Below are positions 6,425 through 14,766 of a DNA stretch of 32,721 nt, piece by piece. The translations under genes and the position numbers were made by a program. The stretch is from an uncultured Clostridia bacterium (GTDB lineage Bacteria; Bacillota; Clostridia; Oscillospirales; Acutalibacteraceae), in contig CAMHHL010000018.1 of the NCBI GenBank assembly GCA_946184925.1, forward strand, positions 1 through 32,721. Reading direction: 5' to 3'. Under the pieces are notes generated by a model. It saw only the letters and a list, made by a program, of their open reading frames with translations, searched no databases and was not told the DNA's origin. How positions within the stretch are numbered: position 1 is the first letter of the stretch; each line of letters opens with the position of its first letter.

Positions 6425-9139
6425 TTATCGTCCGTATGAACTTCCGTTTTTGATTTCGTAATACTGGGTTTTCTGATTCTTGTCAGCGCTCCAGAACTCA
6501 ACTCTGGTGTAGGTGCTTGAAACAGTTACCTTGTACTTGCTGCCGCCGTCGTTCTGCATGGTGTAGTCTCTGCCGCTGTTGTAATCGTTGGAGAAGCAGT
6601 GAGCTATCGGCGGACCTGCCCAATCGCCTGCCTCAAAGTATATCGTTACTGAGGTTACGGGGGGATCGGTGGGCTTCTGTGTCGGAGCCTGTGTGGGCGC
6701 CTGAGTAGGTGCCTGAGTCGGAGCCTGTGTAGGCTTCTGAGTGGGTGCCTGAGTAGGCGCCTGAGTCGGAGCCTGAGTTGCAGGCGTTGTAGATGAGTAG
6801 ACCGTACCTGCCTTTAGTGACCTTGCGGTTATGCCGGCGATATAGCACTGGATTGCCGTGGCATCCTTAATTGAAATTGTTCCGTCACCGTTGACGTCGC
6901 CGATTTTCTGCTTATCGGCTGTCATCGTAGTGGTATATGCGCAATGTTTCTGAATCAGCGTTACGTCCATGATGTTGACATAGCCGTCGCCGTTGACATC
7001 GCCGTAGAACACATAATTAACGGGCTGGGTTGTTGTCGGCGCCTGAGTGGGCTTCTGGGTTGGCGCCTGTGTCGGTGCCTGAGTGGGCTTTTGAGTCGGT
7101 GCCTGCGTAGGCGCCTGAGTAGGTGCTTGCGTTGGAGTAGTTGTGGGCTTTGCGTAGTCTGACCAGTTACCGCCGGAATAAATCTTGGAATCGCCCTTGT
7201 TGAATGCGTGACCTGAGCCGGTGTCGGACTGGTCGCTGCCGTTGTTGCTGAAGATGACATAACCGCTGCTCCAGCTGTCGTCAATCTTAAAGCCCCAGAT
7301 GTTGCTTCCGAGATTGGTCATCTTAGCTCCCGGCCACGCACCGTTGTTGGTTTCGCCGCTGCCTGTGTAGGCATAGACATAGACGTCGCTCCAGTTTGTC
7401 GAAGAGTTATCGTAGTAAACAACTGTGTTACCGTCCAGGCTCGGGCGCGCTTTTTTCGTGAATGTATATGATTTTGTAACGGTTGAGCCGTTTGTGCCCT
7501 TACCGGTAAGAACAAGAGTCACGCTCTGTCCCTCAGACATATCGGCACCGATTGTGAGCTTCTGACCATTGGTATATGAAACAGCGGAGCCGTTGCCGAG
7601 CTTGTAGGTTGCCGAGGAAACGCTCGAAGCGTTAAGTGTAACCTGAGTTGTGCCGAAGAAGCTTCCGTCACTTCCTGTGATTGAAACAGACGGGCCTTCA
7701 GGCTGGGGAGCCGTGGCATTATAGACAACCGCAACACCGGAGGAATCAACGTTACCCCTAATCTGACCGCCGGATACGGTGAATGTGCCGCCGGTTACCT
7801 GATCCTTGTAGGTGCCGTCCTTCATAGCGTGAGCCTGAAGTGATACCGAACCGCCGCCGCCGAGCTTTGAGATTACAACGCCCGAGGTACCGCGCTCGTT
7901 GTATGCGCAGTCGCCGGAGGATGAAAGATACTCGCTCTCGCCGTCAAAGAAGTTCTTGAACTTGTTGACCTCGGTTACAGCCTTGGATTTCCATGTTGTA
8001 TCGGTGCTCGCCGCGCCCATCGTGTTTGCAGGACGCGCAAAGTAGAGCGCTGAGGATTTTGCCCTTGAACCTACAATCGCCCATGTCTTGACGATTACAT
8101 TGTTTGAAACATTCTTTGTATTCTTGATTCCGCCTGAACCGGAATCGCCCATGTAGGTATCGTGAGACTCTGCCCAGATTACCGCCTTATCAGCCTCGCC
8201 GCCCTTATTGTAGGCGCTGCTTGCGAGGCCTTGAGCGTTGCCGTTCTGAGCAGCGTTGAGCATGGAGTCGCCGGTGTTGTTGTCGGTGATGCTCATCAGG
8301 CGTGTGTAGTTATGAATATCTGTTCCGGCGTAGTTAAGAATTTCGCCGTAGTAGAAAATCTTGTTTGATGTGGCTGACTGGGAGCCGTTGATGACTGTCG
8401 GCCAGAAATCGGAGCCGCCGTTCTCGCCGGGAAGCTCGATGTGCTTAGCCGCGTCAAAACGGAAACCGTCAACACCCTGATTGATACAGTCAATGAGAAG
8501 CGACTTGTACTTCTGCTGAATGTCGGGATGTCCGGTATTTAAATCGGGAAGTCCGATTGCGCCGTGAGTAACCTTGTATCGGTCATTGTCGTTGTCGGCG
8601 CTCATCTGGTCACTGTGCCAGTAGTCATCGCGTCTGAGAGAACCGTTGACGGCTGTGCTGACGTTGCCGAGACCGTTGCAGTATTTGCCCTGGTCGGCAA
8701 GGTGGTTAGCAACGATGTCAACGATGACCTTGATGCCGTACTTCTCAGCCTCGGTACAGAGAGCCTTCAGCTCGCTCTTGCGTCCGAGCCATGTGTTGCC
8801 GTCGGCAATGCAGATGTCGAGAGGCTGATAGAGCTTCCACCACTGTCCGCCCTGATCCACCCAGCTTGCGCCGTAATCCTTCGGCGGCTGAACAGGCGAT
8901 GTCTGAACGGCTGTGTAGCCTGCATCCTTGATTGCGGCAAGGTTCTGCTTGATGGAATTATATGACCAGTCGAAGCAGTGCAGGATTGCCGAGCCCTGAA
9001 TGTTGCTCAAAGCGGCGGTGCTGCCGGCAGAGGTTTTCGCCTCGTTCTTCGTAACGGCGGTTGACGTAAACGAACCCACCGCAAAACAGGAAAGCAGAAT
9101 ACATAGCGCGAGTATCACGCACGTAAATCTTCTTTTCAT
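6425..9139 (-). CDS. Secreted dockerin alpha-amylase (GH13) with CBM26-like module
   Basis: 904 residues that hydrolyse internal alpha-1,4 bonds of starch outside the cell. A signal peptide spans about 1-30. The GH13 barrel (50-400) resembles Bacillus AmyE (subfamily 28): AGYTAVQTSPV, DIVANH, and GFRFDAAKH with nucleophile D229, YYGEIL with acid/base E266, and ESHDTY with D327. A C-terminal beta-domain ends near 475. Residues 484-565 look Ig-like. Residues 573-655 are a CBM26-like starch-binding module (VVYYDN, AWPGAKM, VIFSNNG). A dockerin with two canonical calcium loops (DVNGDGYVNIMD, DVNGDGTISIKD) sits at 713-770 between two APTQ/KPTQ linkers. A further beta-rich module of about 76 residues ends the protein. 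ATG 9139 has AGGAGTG 8 bases upstream. It follows the other amylase by 67 bases, so co-transcription is likely. The dockerin implies attachment to a cohesin scaffold. Confidence 0.95.
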   Translation of the reverse strand: MKRRFTCVILALCILLSCFAVGSFTSTAVTKNEAKTSAGSTAALSNIQGSAILHCFDWSYNSIKQNLAAIKDAGYTAVQTSPVQPPKDYGASWVDQGGQWWKLYQPLDICIADGNTWLGRKSELKALCTEAEKYGIKVIVDIVANHLADQGKYCNGLGNVSTAVNGSLRRDDYWHSDQMSADNDNDRYKVTHGAIGLPDLNTGHPDIQQKYKSLLIDCINQGVDGFRFDAAKHIELPGENGGSDFWPTVINGSQSATSNKIFYYGEILNYAGTDIHNYTRLMSITDNNTGDSMLNAAQNGNAQGLASSAYNKGGEADKAVIWAESHDTYMGDSGSGGIKNTKNVSNNVIVKTWAIVGSRAKSSALYFARPANTMGAASTDTTWKSKAVTEVNKFKNFFDGESEYLSSSGDCAYNERGTSGVVISKLGGGGSVSLQAHAMKDGTYKDQVTGGTFTVSGGQIRGNVDSSGVAVVYNATAPQPEGPSVSITGSDGSFFGTTQVTLNASSVSSATYKLGNGSAVSYTNGQKLTIGADMSEGQSVTLVLTGKGTNGSTVTKSYTFTKKARPSLDGNTVVYYDNSSTNWSDVYVYAYTGSGETNNGAWPGAKMTNLGSNIWGFKIDDSWSSGYVIFSNNGSDQSDTGSGHAFNKGDSKIYSGGNWSDYAKPTTTPTQAPTQAPTQAPTQKPTQAPTQAPTQKPTQAPTTTQPVNYVFYGDVNGDGYVNIMDVTLIQKHCAYTTTMTADKQKIGDVNGDGTISIKDATAIQCYIAGITARSLKAGTVYSSTTPATQAPTQAPTQAPTQKPTQAPTQAPTQAPTQAPTQKPTDPPVTSVTIYFEAGDWAGPPIAHCFSNDYNSGRDYTMQNDGGSKYKVTVSSTYTRVEFWSADKNQKTQYYEIKNGSSYGR
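6665..6787 (-). repeat. TQAP/TQKP linker repeat 2 in the dockerin amylase
   Basis: 12-base units encode about ten APTQ/KPTQ tetrapeptides (residues 785-825) between the dockerin and the terminal module. It is a flexible linker and a likely site for copy-number change. Confidence 0.85.
7025..7147 (-). repeat. TQAP/TQKP linker repeat 1 in the dockerin amylase
   Basis: 12-base units encode about nine APTQ/KPTQ tetrapeptides (residues 665-705) between the CBM26-like module and the dockerin. The same two unit types, APTQ and KPTQ, recur in linker 2, which suggests exchange between the two arrays. Confidence 0.85.
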
Positions 9140-9206
9140 CTTCTCTTTTCACTCCTAAAACTTCTAAATTTATATTAAATGAAATAATATACCTGAATGA
9201 CTTATG

Positions 9207-11237
9207 TTACTTTACCTTAACAGTGAACTTGAGCTTGAAGCCGTTGTTGGTTGAAACAGTTATGGTTGCGGAGCCCTTCTTTTTGGCGACAATCTTTCCG
9301 GCGGAGGTTACGGTCGCAATCTTCTTGTTTGATGATTTGAAGGTTGCCTTGCCAACTTTGCCGACGATTGAGATTGTATATTTGCCCTTAACCTTGAGGG
9401 TCGTTTTCGTTTTCTTGAGTGAAGGATTCTTTACTGTTACCTTGAAGGATTTGCTCACGCCGTTGTTCTTGACAGTGATTGTGGCTGTTCCCTTTTTGAG
9501 AGCGGTTACCTTGCCGGAAGTGCTGACCTTCGCAACACTTGAATTTGAGGACTTGTAGGTTGTTTTGCCGACGCCGTTTTTGACGGTAGCCTTAATCCGG
9601 ACTGTTCCGGCACGATAAACGGAAGCCGAAGTCTTGGAAAGCTTTACGGTTGTCCGAGGAGCCGGCTCGGGCTCGGTAACAGGCTCGGTTTCGGGCTCTG
9701 TCGAATTTCTGTAATAATCAGGGTCGTCCCAGAGAACCACAACCTGACCCGGAGCTACGGTTCCGGTGAGCTTGCCGTCCTTGGAGATGAACTTTCCGCC
9801 GTGGGCAACGTCGGTATAGGTACCCTCGGCAAGGGCTGTTGTGTGGTCAACTACGAGTTCCTTATCGCCGCTGTTGACAATAACCGCGCCGCGTGTTCCG
9901 CGGGAAATCATGATGAACTGCTTTCTGCCTATGTCGGTTCTGAGGTTCACCATCGTGGACGGTTCGCCGATCATAGCGTTGTGGAAGCGGTTAATCGCGA
10001 CTGTCTCAGGATTGAAATAGTTGTCGTCGCCGGAAGCGCCGATTACGTTATCACCCCAGATTGTACTGTCGTCGCGATCGCTGTCATCGCTCGGTGAGGA
10101 ATTCTTGGGACGGCTGAAGAACAGAGAGGTTGTGTCGCCCCTGGCTGTAATGATAGCCCAGCCGCGGCGAATCTGCTCATTCGTGAGCCAATATGAGGAC
10201 AGACCGGGCTCGTAAACCCTGTCGCCGTTAGCATAGGTGTCATGAGATTCAACCCATGTAACAAGACGGTCGTAGTCAACATTTGAAACACCGTAGCCGC
10301 TGAGTCCGGAGGCTCCGTCGGCGTCCGTACCGGAGAGTCCGGAGGTGTCGTAGAGATATTTTCTGATTGTATAGCCGTATGACGAGGCTGTTACGTGCAT
10401 AATCTTGGCGTAGTCGCCGATGCGCGAGGACGCAATCTGAGTTGAATTGCTGCCTTGGAGAACCTCGCCGTACTGGAACGATGAGCCATTGTCGAGAACC
10501 GTCGGCCAGAAATTGCCGGCATAAGATGCGTCATCATCGGGAAGCTCGATGTGCTTCGCGGTGTCGTAGCGAAAGCCGTCGGCACCGTCAGCTACGGCTG
10601 TTTTGAGAAAGTTGAGGATAAGCTGCTGATAATTTGGATTCTGGGTATTTACATCGGGAAGTCCGTTGTACCACTGGGTTACGCTTTTTCTGGAATCGGG
10701 ATCGGAGCCGCCGTTGTAGTTGTGATAAAGTCCGCCCTCGATATTCTTGAGCGAATCGGCAACCGCCGCCTTGTAGCCGGTGGTGTGATTGGCAACAACG
10801 TCAACAATTACCTTTACGCCGTAGGAATGAGCGACTTCGCACATAGCCTTGAACTCAGCTTCGGTGCCGAGCTGATAGTTGCCGATGGTATAATCGACCG
10901 GCTGATACTGATAGTACCATTTTCCGTCGGCGTCGGAGCCGTAAATCTTCATGCCGCCGTCGTCGCCCTCGAGAACCTTGTTAATCGGTGAGGTCTGGAC
11001 TGCGGCGTAGCCTGCCTTGGCGATTTGCTCCATGTTATCCTTGATGGAGTTGAAGCTCCAGCACCAGCAATGGAGAATCAGTCCGCCCTCAACATTTTCG
11101 GGGAGACCGTACTCGTTGGAAGATGCAGTGCTCTGAGCTGTCGGCGCAGCGCTTGATGTAACCGCTGCGAATGAAAATACGCCGGCAATCATAAGTACCG
11201 ACAAAACAATCGAAATAATCCTGATACTCTTTTTCAT
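9207..11237 (-). CDS. Secreted alpha-amylase (GH13, AmyE-like) with two C-terminal Ig-like modules
   Basis: 676 residues. A signal peptide covers 1-31 (ending TSSAA). The catalytic barrel (50-420) is of the AmyE type: LILHCWCWSFNSIKDNM, AAVQTSPINKV, DVVANHTT, GFRYDTAKH with nucleophile D225, QYGEVL with acid/base E258, and ESHDTY with D333. A beta-domain C follows to about 505. After a short TEPETEPVTEPEP linker come two bacterial Ig-like (Big_2) modules, about 529-603 and 606-676, rich in Lys, Thr and Val. There is no dockerin or obvious starch-binding module, so this enzyme is either free or held at the cell surface by its basic Ig-like tail (inference). ATG 11237 is preceded by AAAGGAA. 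The gene is 79 bases after yqgF with no strong terminator between them, so read-through from the housekeeping operon is possible. Confidence 0.94.
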   Translation of the reverse strand: MKKSIRIISIVLSVLMIAGVFSFAAVTSSAAPTAQSTASSNEYGLPENVEGGLILHCWCWSFNSIKDNMEQIAKAGYAAVQTSPINKVLEGDDGGMKIYGSDADGKWYYQYQPVDYTIGNYQLGTEAEFKAMCEVAHSYGVKVIVDVVANHTTGYKAAVADSLKNIEGGLYHNYNGGSDPDSRKSVTQWYNGLPDVNTQNPNYQQLILNFLKTAVADGADGFRYDTAKHIELPDDDASYAGNFWPTVLDNGSSFQYGEVLQGSNSTQIASSRIGDYAKIMHVTASSYGYTIRKYLYDTSGLSGTDADGASGLSGYGVSNVDYDRLVTWVESHDTYANGDRVYEPGLSSYWLTNEQIRRGWAIITARGDTTSLFFSRPKNSSPSDDSDRDDSTIWGDNVIGASGDDNYFNPETVAINRFHNAMIGEPSTMVNLRTDIGRKQFIMISRGTRGAVIVNSGDKELVVDHTTALAEGTYTDVAHGGKFISKDGKLTGTVAPGQVVVLWDDPDYYRNSTEPETEPVTEPEPAPRTTVKLSKTSASVYRAGTVRIKATVKNGVGKTTYKSSNSSVAKVSTSGKVTALKKGTATITVKNNGVSKSFKVTVKNPSLKKTKTTLKVKGKYTISIVGKVGKATFKSSNKKIATVTSAGKIVAKKKGSATITVSTNNGFKLKFTVKVK

Positions 11238-11280
11238 GGAATCATTTCCTTTCTTTCAAAACTTCTGACATTTATCGCAG

Positions 11281-11296
11281 GAGGGCGAAAGCCCCC
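11281..11296 (-). terminator. Weak hairpin between yqgF and the amylase genes
   Basis: On the minus strand GGGGGC-TTTC-GCCCTC can form a 6-base stem with one G-T pair, but no T tract follows (CTGCGATAAATG). It is a poor terminator, and no convincing promoter was found in the 79-base gap. Confidence 0.3.
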
Positions 11297-11316
11297 GCTG
11301 TTATAACTATGGCTGT

Positions 11317-11730
11317 TCAGCGGTTCACGCTGTCCAAATAATTCTGGAGAATAATCGTCGCGGCAACGGAATCGACAACGTTTTTCCGCTTTTTCCCTCG
11401 GGTGTTCGTAGCGTTGAGATAGTTGTGAGCGGTTATTGTGGTCCCGCGCTCATCCTGCATGCGGACGATAATTCCGGTTTTTTCCTTGAGTTTCTTGCCG
11501 AAATCGCGCGCATAACGTGCGGATTCGCCCTCGGTACCGTCCATGTTTTTAGGCAAGCCGACCACAATCAGCTCTGCCTGACGCGCCAGGGCGACGTTTG
11601 AAACCTTGTCAAGAAGCGCGGAGGGATTCTTCTCGCTTATCTGAGCCAGCGGAGAAGCGAGCCTCTCCGTGATATCCGAAACGGCAAGACCTGTCCTTGC
11701 CTTACCCAAATCAACTGATAATATTATCAT
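11317..11730 (-). CDS. yqgF: YqgF/RuvX-type RNase H-fold nuclease
   Basis: 137 residues from ATG 11730, which has GAGGA about 10 bases upstream; a TTG 24 bases further up lacks a ribosome-binding site. The family's acidic active-site stations are all visible: IILSVDLGKARTGLAVSD at the N-terminus, VVGLPKNMDGTEGESA in the middle, MQDERGTTITAHNYL, and VVDSVAATIILQNYL at the end. Members are called putative Holliday junction resolvases, and E. coli YqgF is linked to 16S rRNA 5'-end maturation; the role here is inferred from family. It is the last gene of the alr-to-yqgF operon, 53 bases after pyrD. Confidence 0.93.
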   Translation of the reverse strand: MIILSVDLGKARTGLAVSDITERLASPLAQISEKNPSALLDKVSNVALARQAELIVVGLPKNMDGTEGESARYARDFGKKLKEKTGIIVRMQDERGTTITAHNYLNATNTRGKKRKNVVDSVAATIILQNYLDSVNR

Positions 11731-11783
11731 ACCATTTTTTTCCTCAATTTCCAATAATTAATATTAGACAATTTATCTGAAAA

Positions 11784-12698
11784 TTACCAGGGCTTTATTG
11801 TGCCTGTTAACTCTGTGACCGACGAAATATTTTTCTCTGAAAGAAATTTCTCAATTCCCTCGTTAATTTTAATCGGTGCGTAGGGGTCGTTGAACAGCGC
11901 GGTTCCGACCTGGAGCGCTGTTGCCCCGGCAATCATCATCTCGACGGCGTCCTGCCATTTTGAGATTCCGCCCATTCCGACAATCGGAATGCTGACGGCG
12001 TTGCTGACCTGCCAAACCATTCTAACCGCAACCGGGAAAACAGCCGGTCCGCTGAGACCGCCGGTGTTGTTGCGGATAATAGGGCGCGCCGAATTGATGT
12101 CAATCCTCATGCCGGTGAGTGTATTTATGAGCGAAAGCGCGTCAGCGCCCTCAGCCTCAGCCGCTCTTGCGATTTCGGCTATGTCGGTAACATTCGGGCT
12201 GAGCTTGACCATGAGCGGCTTTGAGCAGTGCTTCCTGACCTCTCGGGTGATGTTGCCGACAGACTCGCACGAGGTTCCGAACTGAACTCCGCCGGACTTG
12301 ACGTTCGGGCAGCTGATGTTGAGCTCGATAATGTCAACATCGGAGTCAGAGAGCTTCTCAGCCATTGTGCAGTAATCCTCAACGGTGTTGCCGGCTATGT
12401 TGGCGATAATCGCGGTGTTCTGCTCCCTGAGCCAAGGCAAGTCATACTTGATGAAGTGATCGACGCCCGGGTTCTGGAGCCCGACTGCGTTGAGAATTCC
12501 CGATTCGGTCTCGGCAATTCTCGGCGTGGGATTTCCGTCGCGCTCAGCGAGGGTGATACCCTTGCAGGATATTCCGCCGAGACTTGAAAGCGGATAAAGC
12601 TCGGAAAACTCACGTCCGAAGCCGAACGTTCCGGAAGCGGCGATTATCGGATTATTAAGCTCAATTCCGCAGAGCTTGACCTTCATATCAGGCATCAT
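11784..12698 (-). CDS. pyrD: Dihydroorotate dehydrogenase B, catalytic subunit
   Basis: 304 residues from ATG 12698, 6 bases after GGAGG and overlapping the end of pyrK, so the pair is translationally coupled; an ATG at 12719 lies inside pyrK and lacks a ribosome-binding site. It oxidises dihydroorotate to orotate in pyrimidine synthesis, using FMN. Recognisable parts are NNPIIAASGTFGFG near the N-terminus, NAVGLQNPG, the catalytic-cysteine loop ELNISCPN (C130, which marks the class 1B type), KLSPNVTDI, NTLTGMRIDI, GGLSGPAVFPVA, and the phosphate site GMGGISKWQDA. Electrons pass to NAD+ through PyrK encoded just upstream. Confidence 0.97.
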   Translation of the reverse strand: MMPDMKVKLCGIELNNPIIAASGTFGFGREFSELYPLSSLGGISCKGITLAERDGNPTPRIAETESGILNAVGLQNPGVDHFIKYDLPWLREQNTAIIANIAGNTVEDYCTMAEKLSDSDVDIIELNISCPNVKSGGVQFGTSCESVGNITREVRKHCSKPLMVKLSPNVTDIAEIARAAEAEGADALSLINTLTGMRIDINSARPIIRNNTGGLSGPAVFPVAVRMVWQVSNAVSIPIVGMGGISKWQDAVEMMIAGATALQVGTALFNDPYAPIKINEGIEKFLSEKNISSVTELTGTIKPW

Positions 12699-13443
12699 AG
12701 AACACCTCCCCGGCATCATAAACAGGACCGCGGCGGCAGACCTGCGTCATGTGCTCCTCGCCGTCGATTTTGGTTTTGCAGGAACAAACGAGGCAGGCTC
12801 CGATTCCGCATCCCATTCTCTCCTCGAGCGAGACCTGACATCTCACCTTTCCCCTGCATACTTCGGCGACAGCCTTGAGCATCGGTACGGGGCCGCAGGC
12901 ACAAACCTCGTCAAACTCACCCATATGCTCGCTGAGAACATCTGTCACAAAGCCGTGAATACCGAACGAACCGTCATCTGTCGCGGTGTAGAGCTCGGCT
13001 CCGGCAGCTTTGAAGTCGTCCTTAAGAATGACCAAATCTTTGTTCCTGAAGCCCATAATAACCATGGGGTTATCGGTCTGCTTCGCACTGAAAAGCAACG
13101 GCGGCACACCGATTCCTCCGCCGACAAAGCAATAGCGCTTGCCGGGCTTGATGTCAAAGCCTGTGCCGAGCGGCGCGAGAATCTCAACGTCCTCGCCGGG
13201 CTTCATCTGCGACATCACTTTTGTGCCCTCGCCCTTGACCTGAAACACAAGCCTGAGCGTTGTGTCGGTCGCGTCGCAGATTGAGATTGGTCTGCGCAGT
13301 ACCCTGCCGGGAACCTTTATATTGACGAACTGTCCGCACTTCGCGCGTGCAGGGAGCTCATCGTTTTTCACTGTCCAGTCGAAGATTCCTTTTGCAATCT
13401 CCTTGTTTTCTGTCAGCTTGAAAATCTGAGAATCGTAACTCAT
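12688..13443 (-). CDS. pyrK: Dihydroorotate dehydrogenase B, electron-transfer subunit
   Basis: 251 residues from ATG 13443, with GGGGG 5 bases upstream. The protein carries FAD and a [2Fe-2S] cluster and moves electrons from PyrD to NAD+. The FAD-binding motif GRVLRRPISICDA is at 46-58, the NAD-binding GGGIGVPPLL at 108-117, and the cluster ligands C212-x4-C217-x2-C220-x15-C236 near the C-terminus. Its last codons overlap pyrD, and it follows the lipoprotein gene by only 9 bases. Confidence 0.96.
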   Translation of the reverse strand: MSYDSQIFKLTENKEIAKGIFDWTVKNDELPARAKCGQFVNIKVPGRVLRRPISICDATDTTLRLVFQVKGEGTKVMSQMKPGEDVEILAPLGTGFDIKPGKRYCFVGGGIGVPPLLFSAKQTDNPMVIMGFRNKDLVILKDDFKAAGAELYTATDDGSFGIHGFVTDVLSEHMGEFDEVCACGPVPMLKAVAEVCRGKVRCQVSLEERMGCGIGACLVCSCKTKIDGEEHMTQVCRRGPVYDAGEVFYDA

Positions 13444-13452
13444 CAAATCCCC

Positions 13453-14748
13453 CTATTTATAATTTAAAACTACCGTAAAGGTGTTGCCGTTTTCGTTTCT
13501 GTAGACGGAAACGCTCGTATCGAGCACTCCGCCGGCTGTGGAATTAGCCCTGTCGATATAGTCCGCAAAGCCGTAGCTGTCCTGAGAAAACAGCTGATTA
13601 TACGCATCGTCAACAGACACACATTCGACATCGACAATAATATAGAAATAACTCTCGTTTCTGTTCGCGGCAGCCGCTAGGTCATCTGAGAGAGTATTGT
13701 TGTCCTCTCCGCCGTAGAGCGAGCCGGTCTGAACAAAATAATTATACTCGGTCGCGGTACAGTCGGGAACAATCAGGTTGAACACCTCGAGCGTGCCGTC
13801 ATCGCCGAAAAGCTCATAATCGTCGATATCGGAGAGGAGCGGGCTTGCCTCGTGGGTTTTCATCAATTCAGCCGACGTAATGTTGAAATAATCATACATA
13901 TGAAGCTCGTCAGTGTCGTCCCATGTAACGTCGATATAGTACCAGTCGTCGTCAAGTGAGAGCGCGTTCCAGATGTGGTTGGTTTCGGAGTCGGTTCCGC
14001 TGACGGTTATCGAATTAACCCCAACATATGACAGCAGAAGCTGCATAGCGTCGGTATAGCCTGAGCAGACTGCGTTCTGCTGCACAAGACAGCCGTAAGC
14101 GGAATATGGGTTCCTGCTTGAGGTGCTGTCCGCCTTTTTGTCATAAATGCAATTTTTTACGATGTAGTCATGGAAATATCTCTCGAGTTCAAAATCCGTC
14201 ATTCCCTCGTCGAGTCCCGATAGTATACTGTTAACGACAGCGTTGAGCTGACGGGAAGCTTTTTTGAAGCGCGCCGAAGTCATTGTTGAATAAAGCTGGA
14301 TGCTGAGGTTGTCGCCTGTGAAGGAATAGGCATAGGGCTCATCAATCCAGAAAAAGCCGGGGTTGTCGAGATTTACAGCCTTCATCACCTTGGCGAGCTG
14401 ACGGCGCGTAATTCCGCTGCCGACAATCTCAAAGGACTGCATCTCGTAGTTTTTTCGGTCACCTTCGGTGTTTGGGACATCGGTAAAATCTGCGGAATGA
14501 GCAACGACAGCGTCATAAACTGTCTGTTCATCAGCGTCGAGCAGGTCATAACCGTTAGTAAGCTTTATCGGCTCATAGGAGCCGGTGTCAACGTCATCCG
14601 CGAGCTTTGATGTGTCAATTTTGACGGCATTCGATTTATTCGTGTTTTTATTTTCGAGCTTTTTCTCCTTGACTGTTACCGTGTAGGTGCAGGATGAAAG
14701 CAACAGCGAAACAATCAGAAGTATAGGGATTATAATTCTTTTATGCAA
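13453..14748 (-). CDS. Lipoprotein with transglutaminase-like domain
   Basis: 431 residues from a TTG at 14748, with GAGG 8 bases upstream; the alternative starts lack the signal sequence. Residues 1-20 form a lipoprotein signal with lipobox LLSSC, so C20 would be lipidated and the protein anchored outside the membrane. The central region (about 185-285) is a transglutaminase/protease-like core with a plausible Cys-His-Asp triad: QNAVCSGYTDA (C228), TNHIWNAL (H258) and YYIDVTWDD (D273). The C-terminal 130 residues are unrecognised. Such proteins are widespread in Firmicutes but their substrates are mostly unknown; a peptidase or crosslinker of wall or surface proteins is possible. It sits between tsaD and pyrK, 18 and 9 bases away, so it is part of the operon but not an obvious functional partner. 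Confidence 0.85.
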   Translation of the reverse strand: MHKRIIIPILLIVSLLLSSCTYTVTVKEKKLENKNTNKSNAVKIDTSKLADDVDTGSYEPIKLTNGYDLLDADEQTVYDAVVAHSADFTDVPNTEGDRKNYEMQSFEIVGSGITRRQLAKVMKAVNLDNPGFFWIDEPYAYSFTGDNLSIQLYSTMTSARFKKASRQLNAVVNSILSGLDEGMTDFELERYFHDYIVKNCIYDKKADSTSSRNPYSAYGCLVQQNAVCSGYTDAMQLLLSYVGVNSITVSGTDSETNHIWNALSLDDDWYYIDVTWDDTDELHMYDYFNITSAELMKTHEASPLLSDIDDYELFGDDGTLEVFNLIVPDCTATEYNYFVQTGSLYGGEDNNTLSDDLAAAANRNESYFYIIVDVECVSVDDAYNQLFSQDSYGFADYIDRANSTAGGVLDTSVSVYRNENGNTFTVVLNYK

Positions 14749-14766
14749 TTATTATACCTCTAGTAA

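Noticed and set aside
8564..8965. Plus-strand frame of 133 codons inside the dockerin amylase
   Set aside because: Antisense of the GH13 catalytic domain; Val/Ala-rich shadow typical of opposite-strand reading.
12698..12719. Upstream ATG for pyrD at 12719
   Set aside because: It lies inside pyrK without a ribosome-binding site; ATG 12698 has GGAGG at the right distance.
12676..13284. 202-codon plus-strand frame over pyrK
   Set aside because: Antisense of pyrK, which has clear FAD, NAD and Fe-S motifs on the minus strand.
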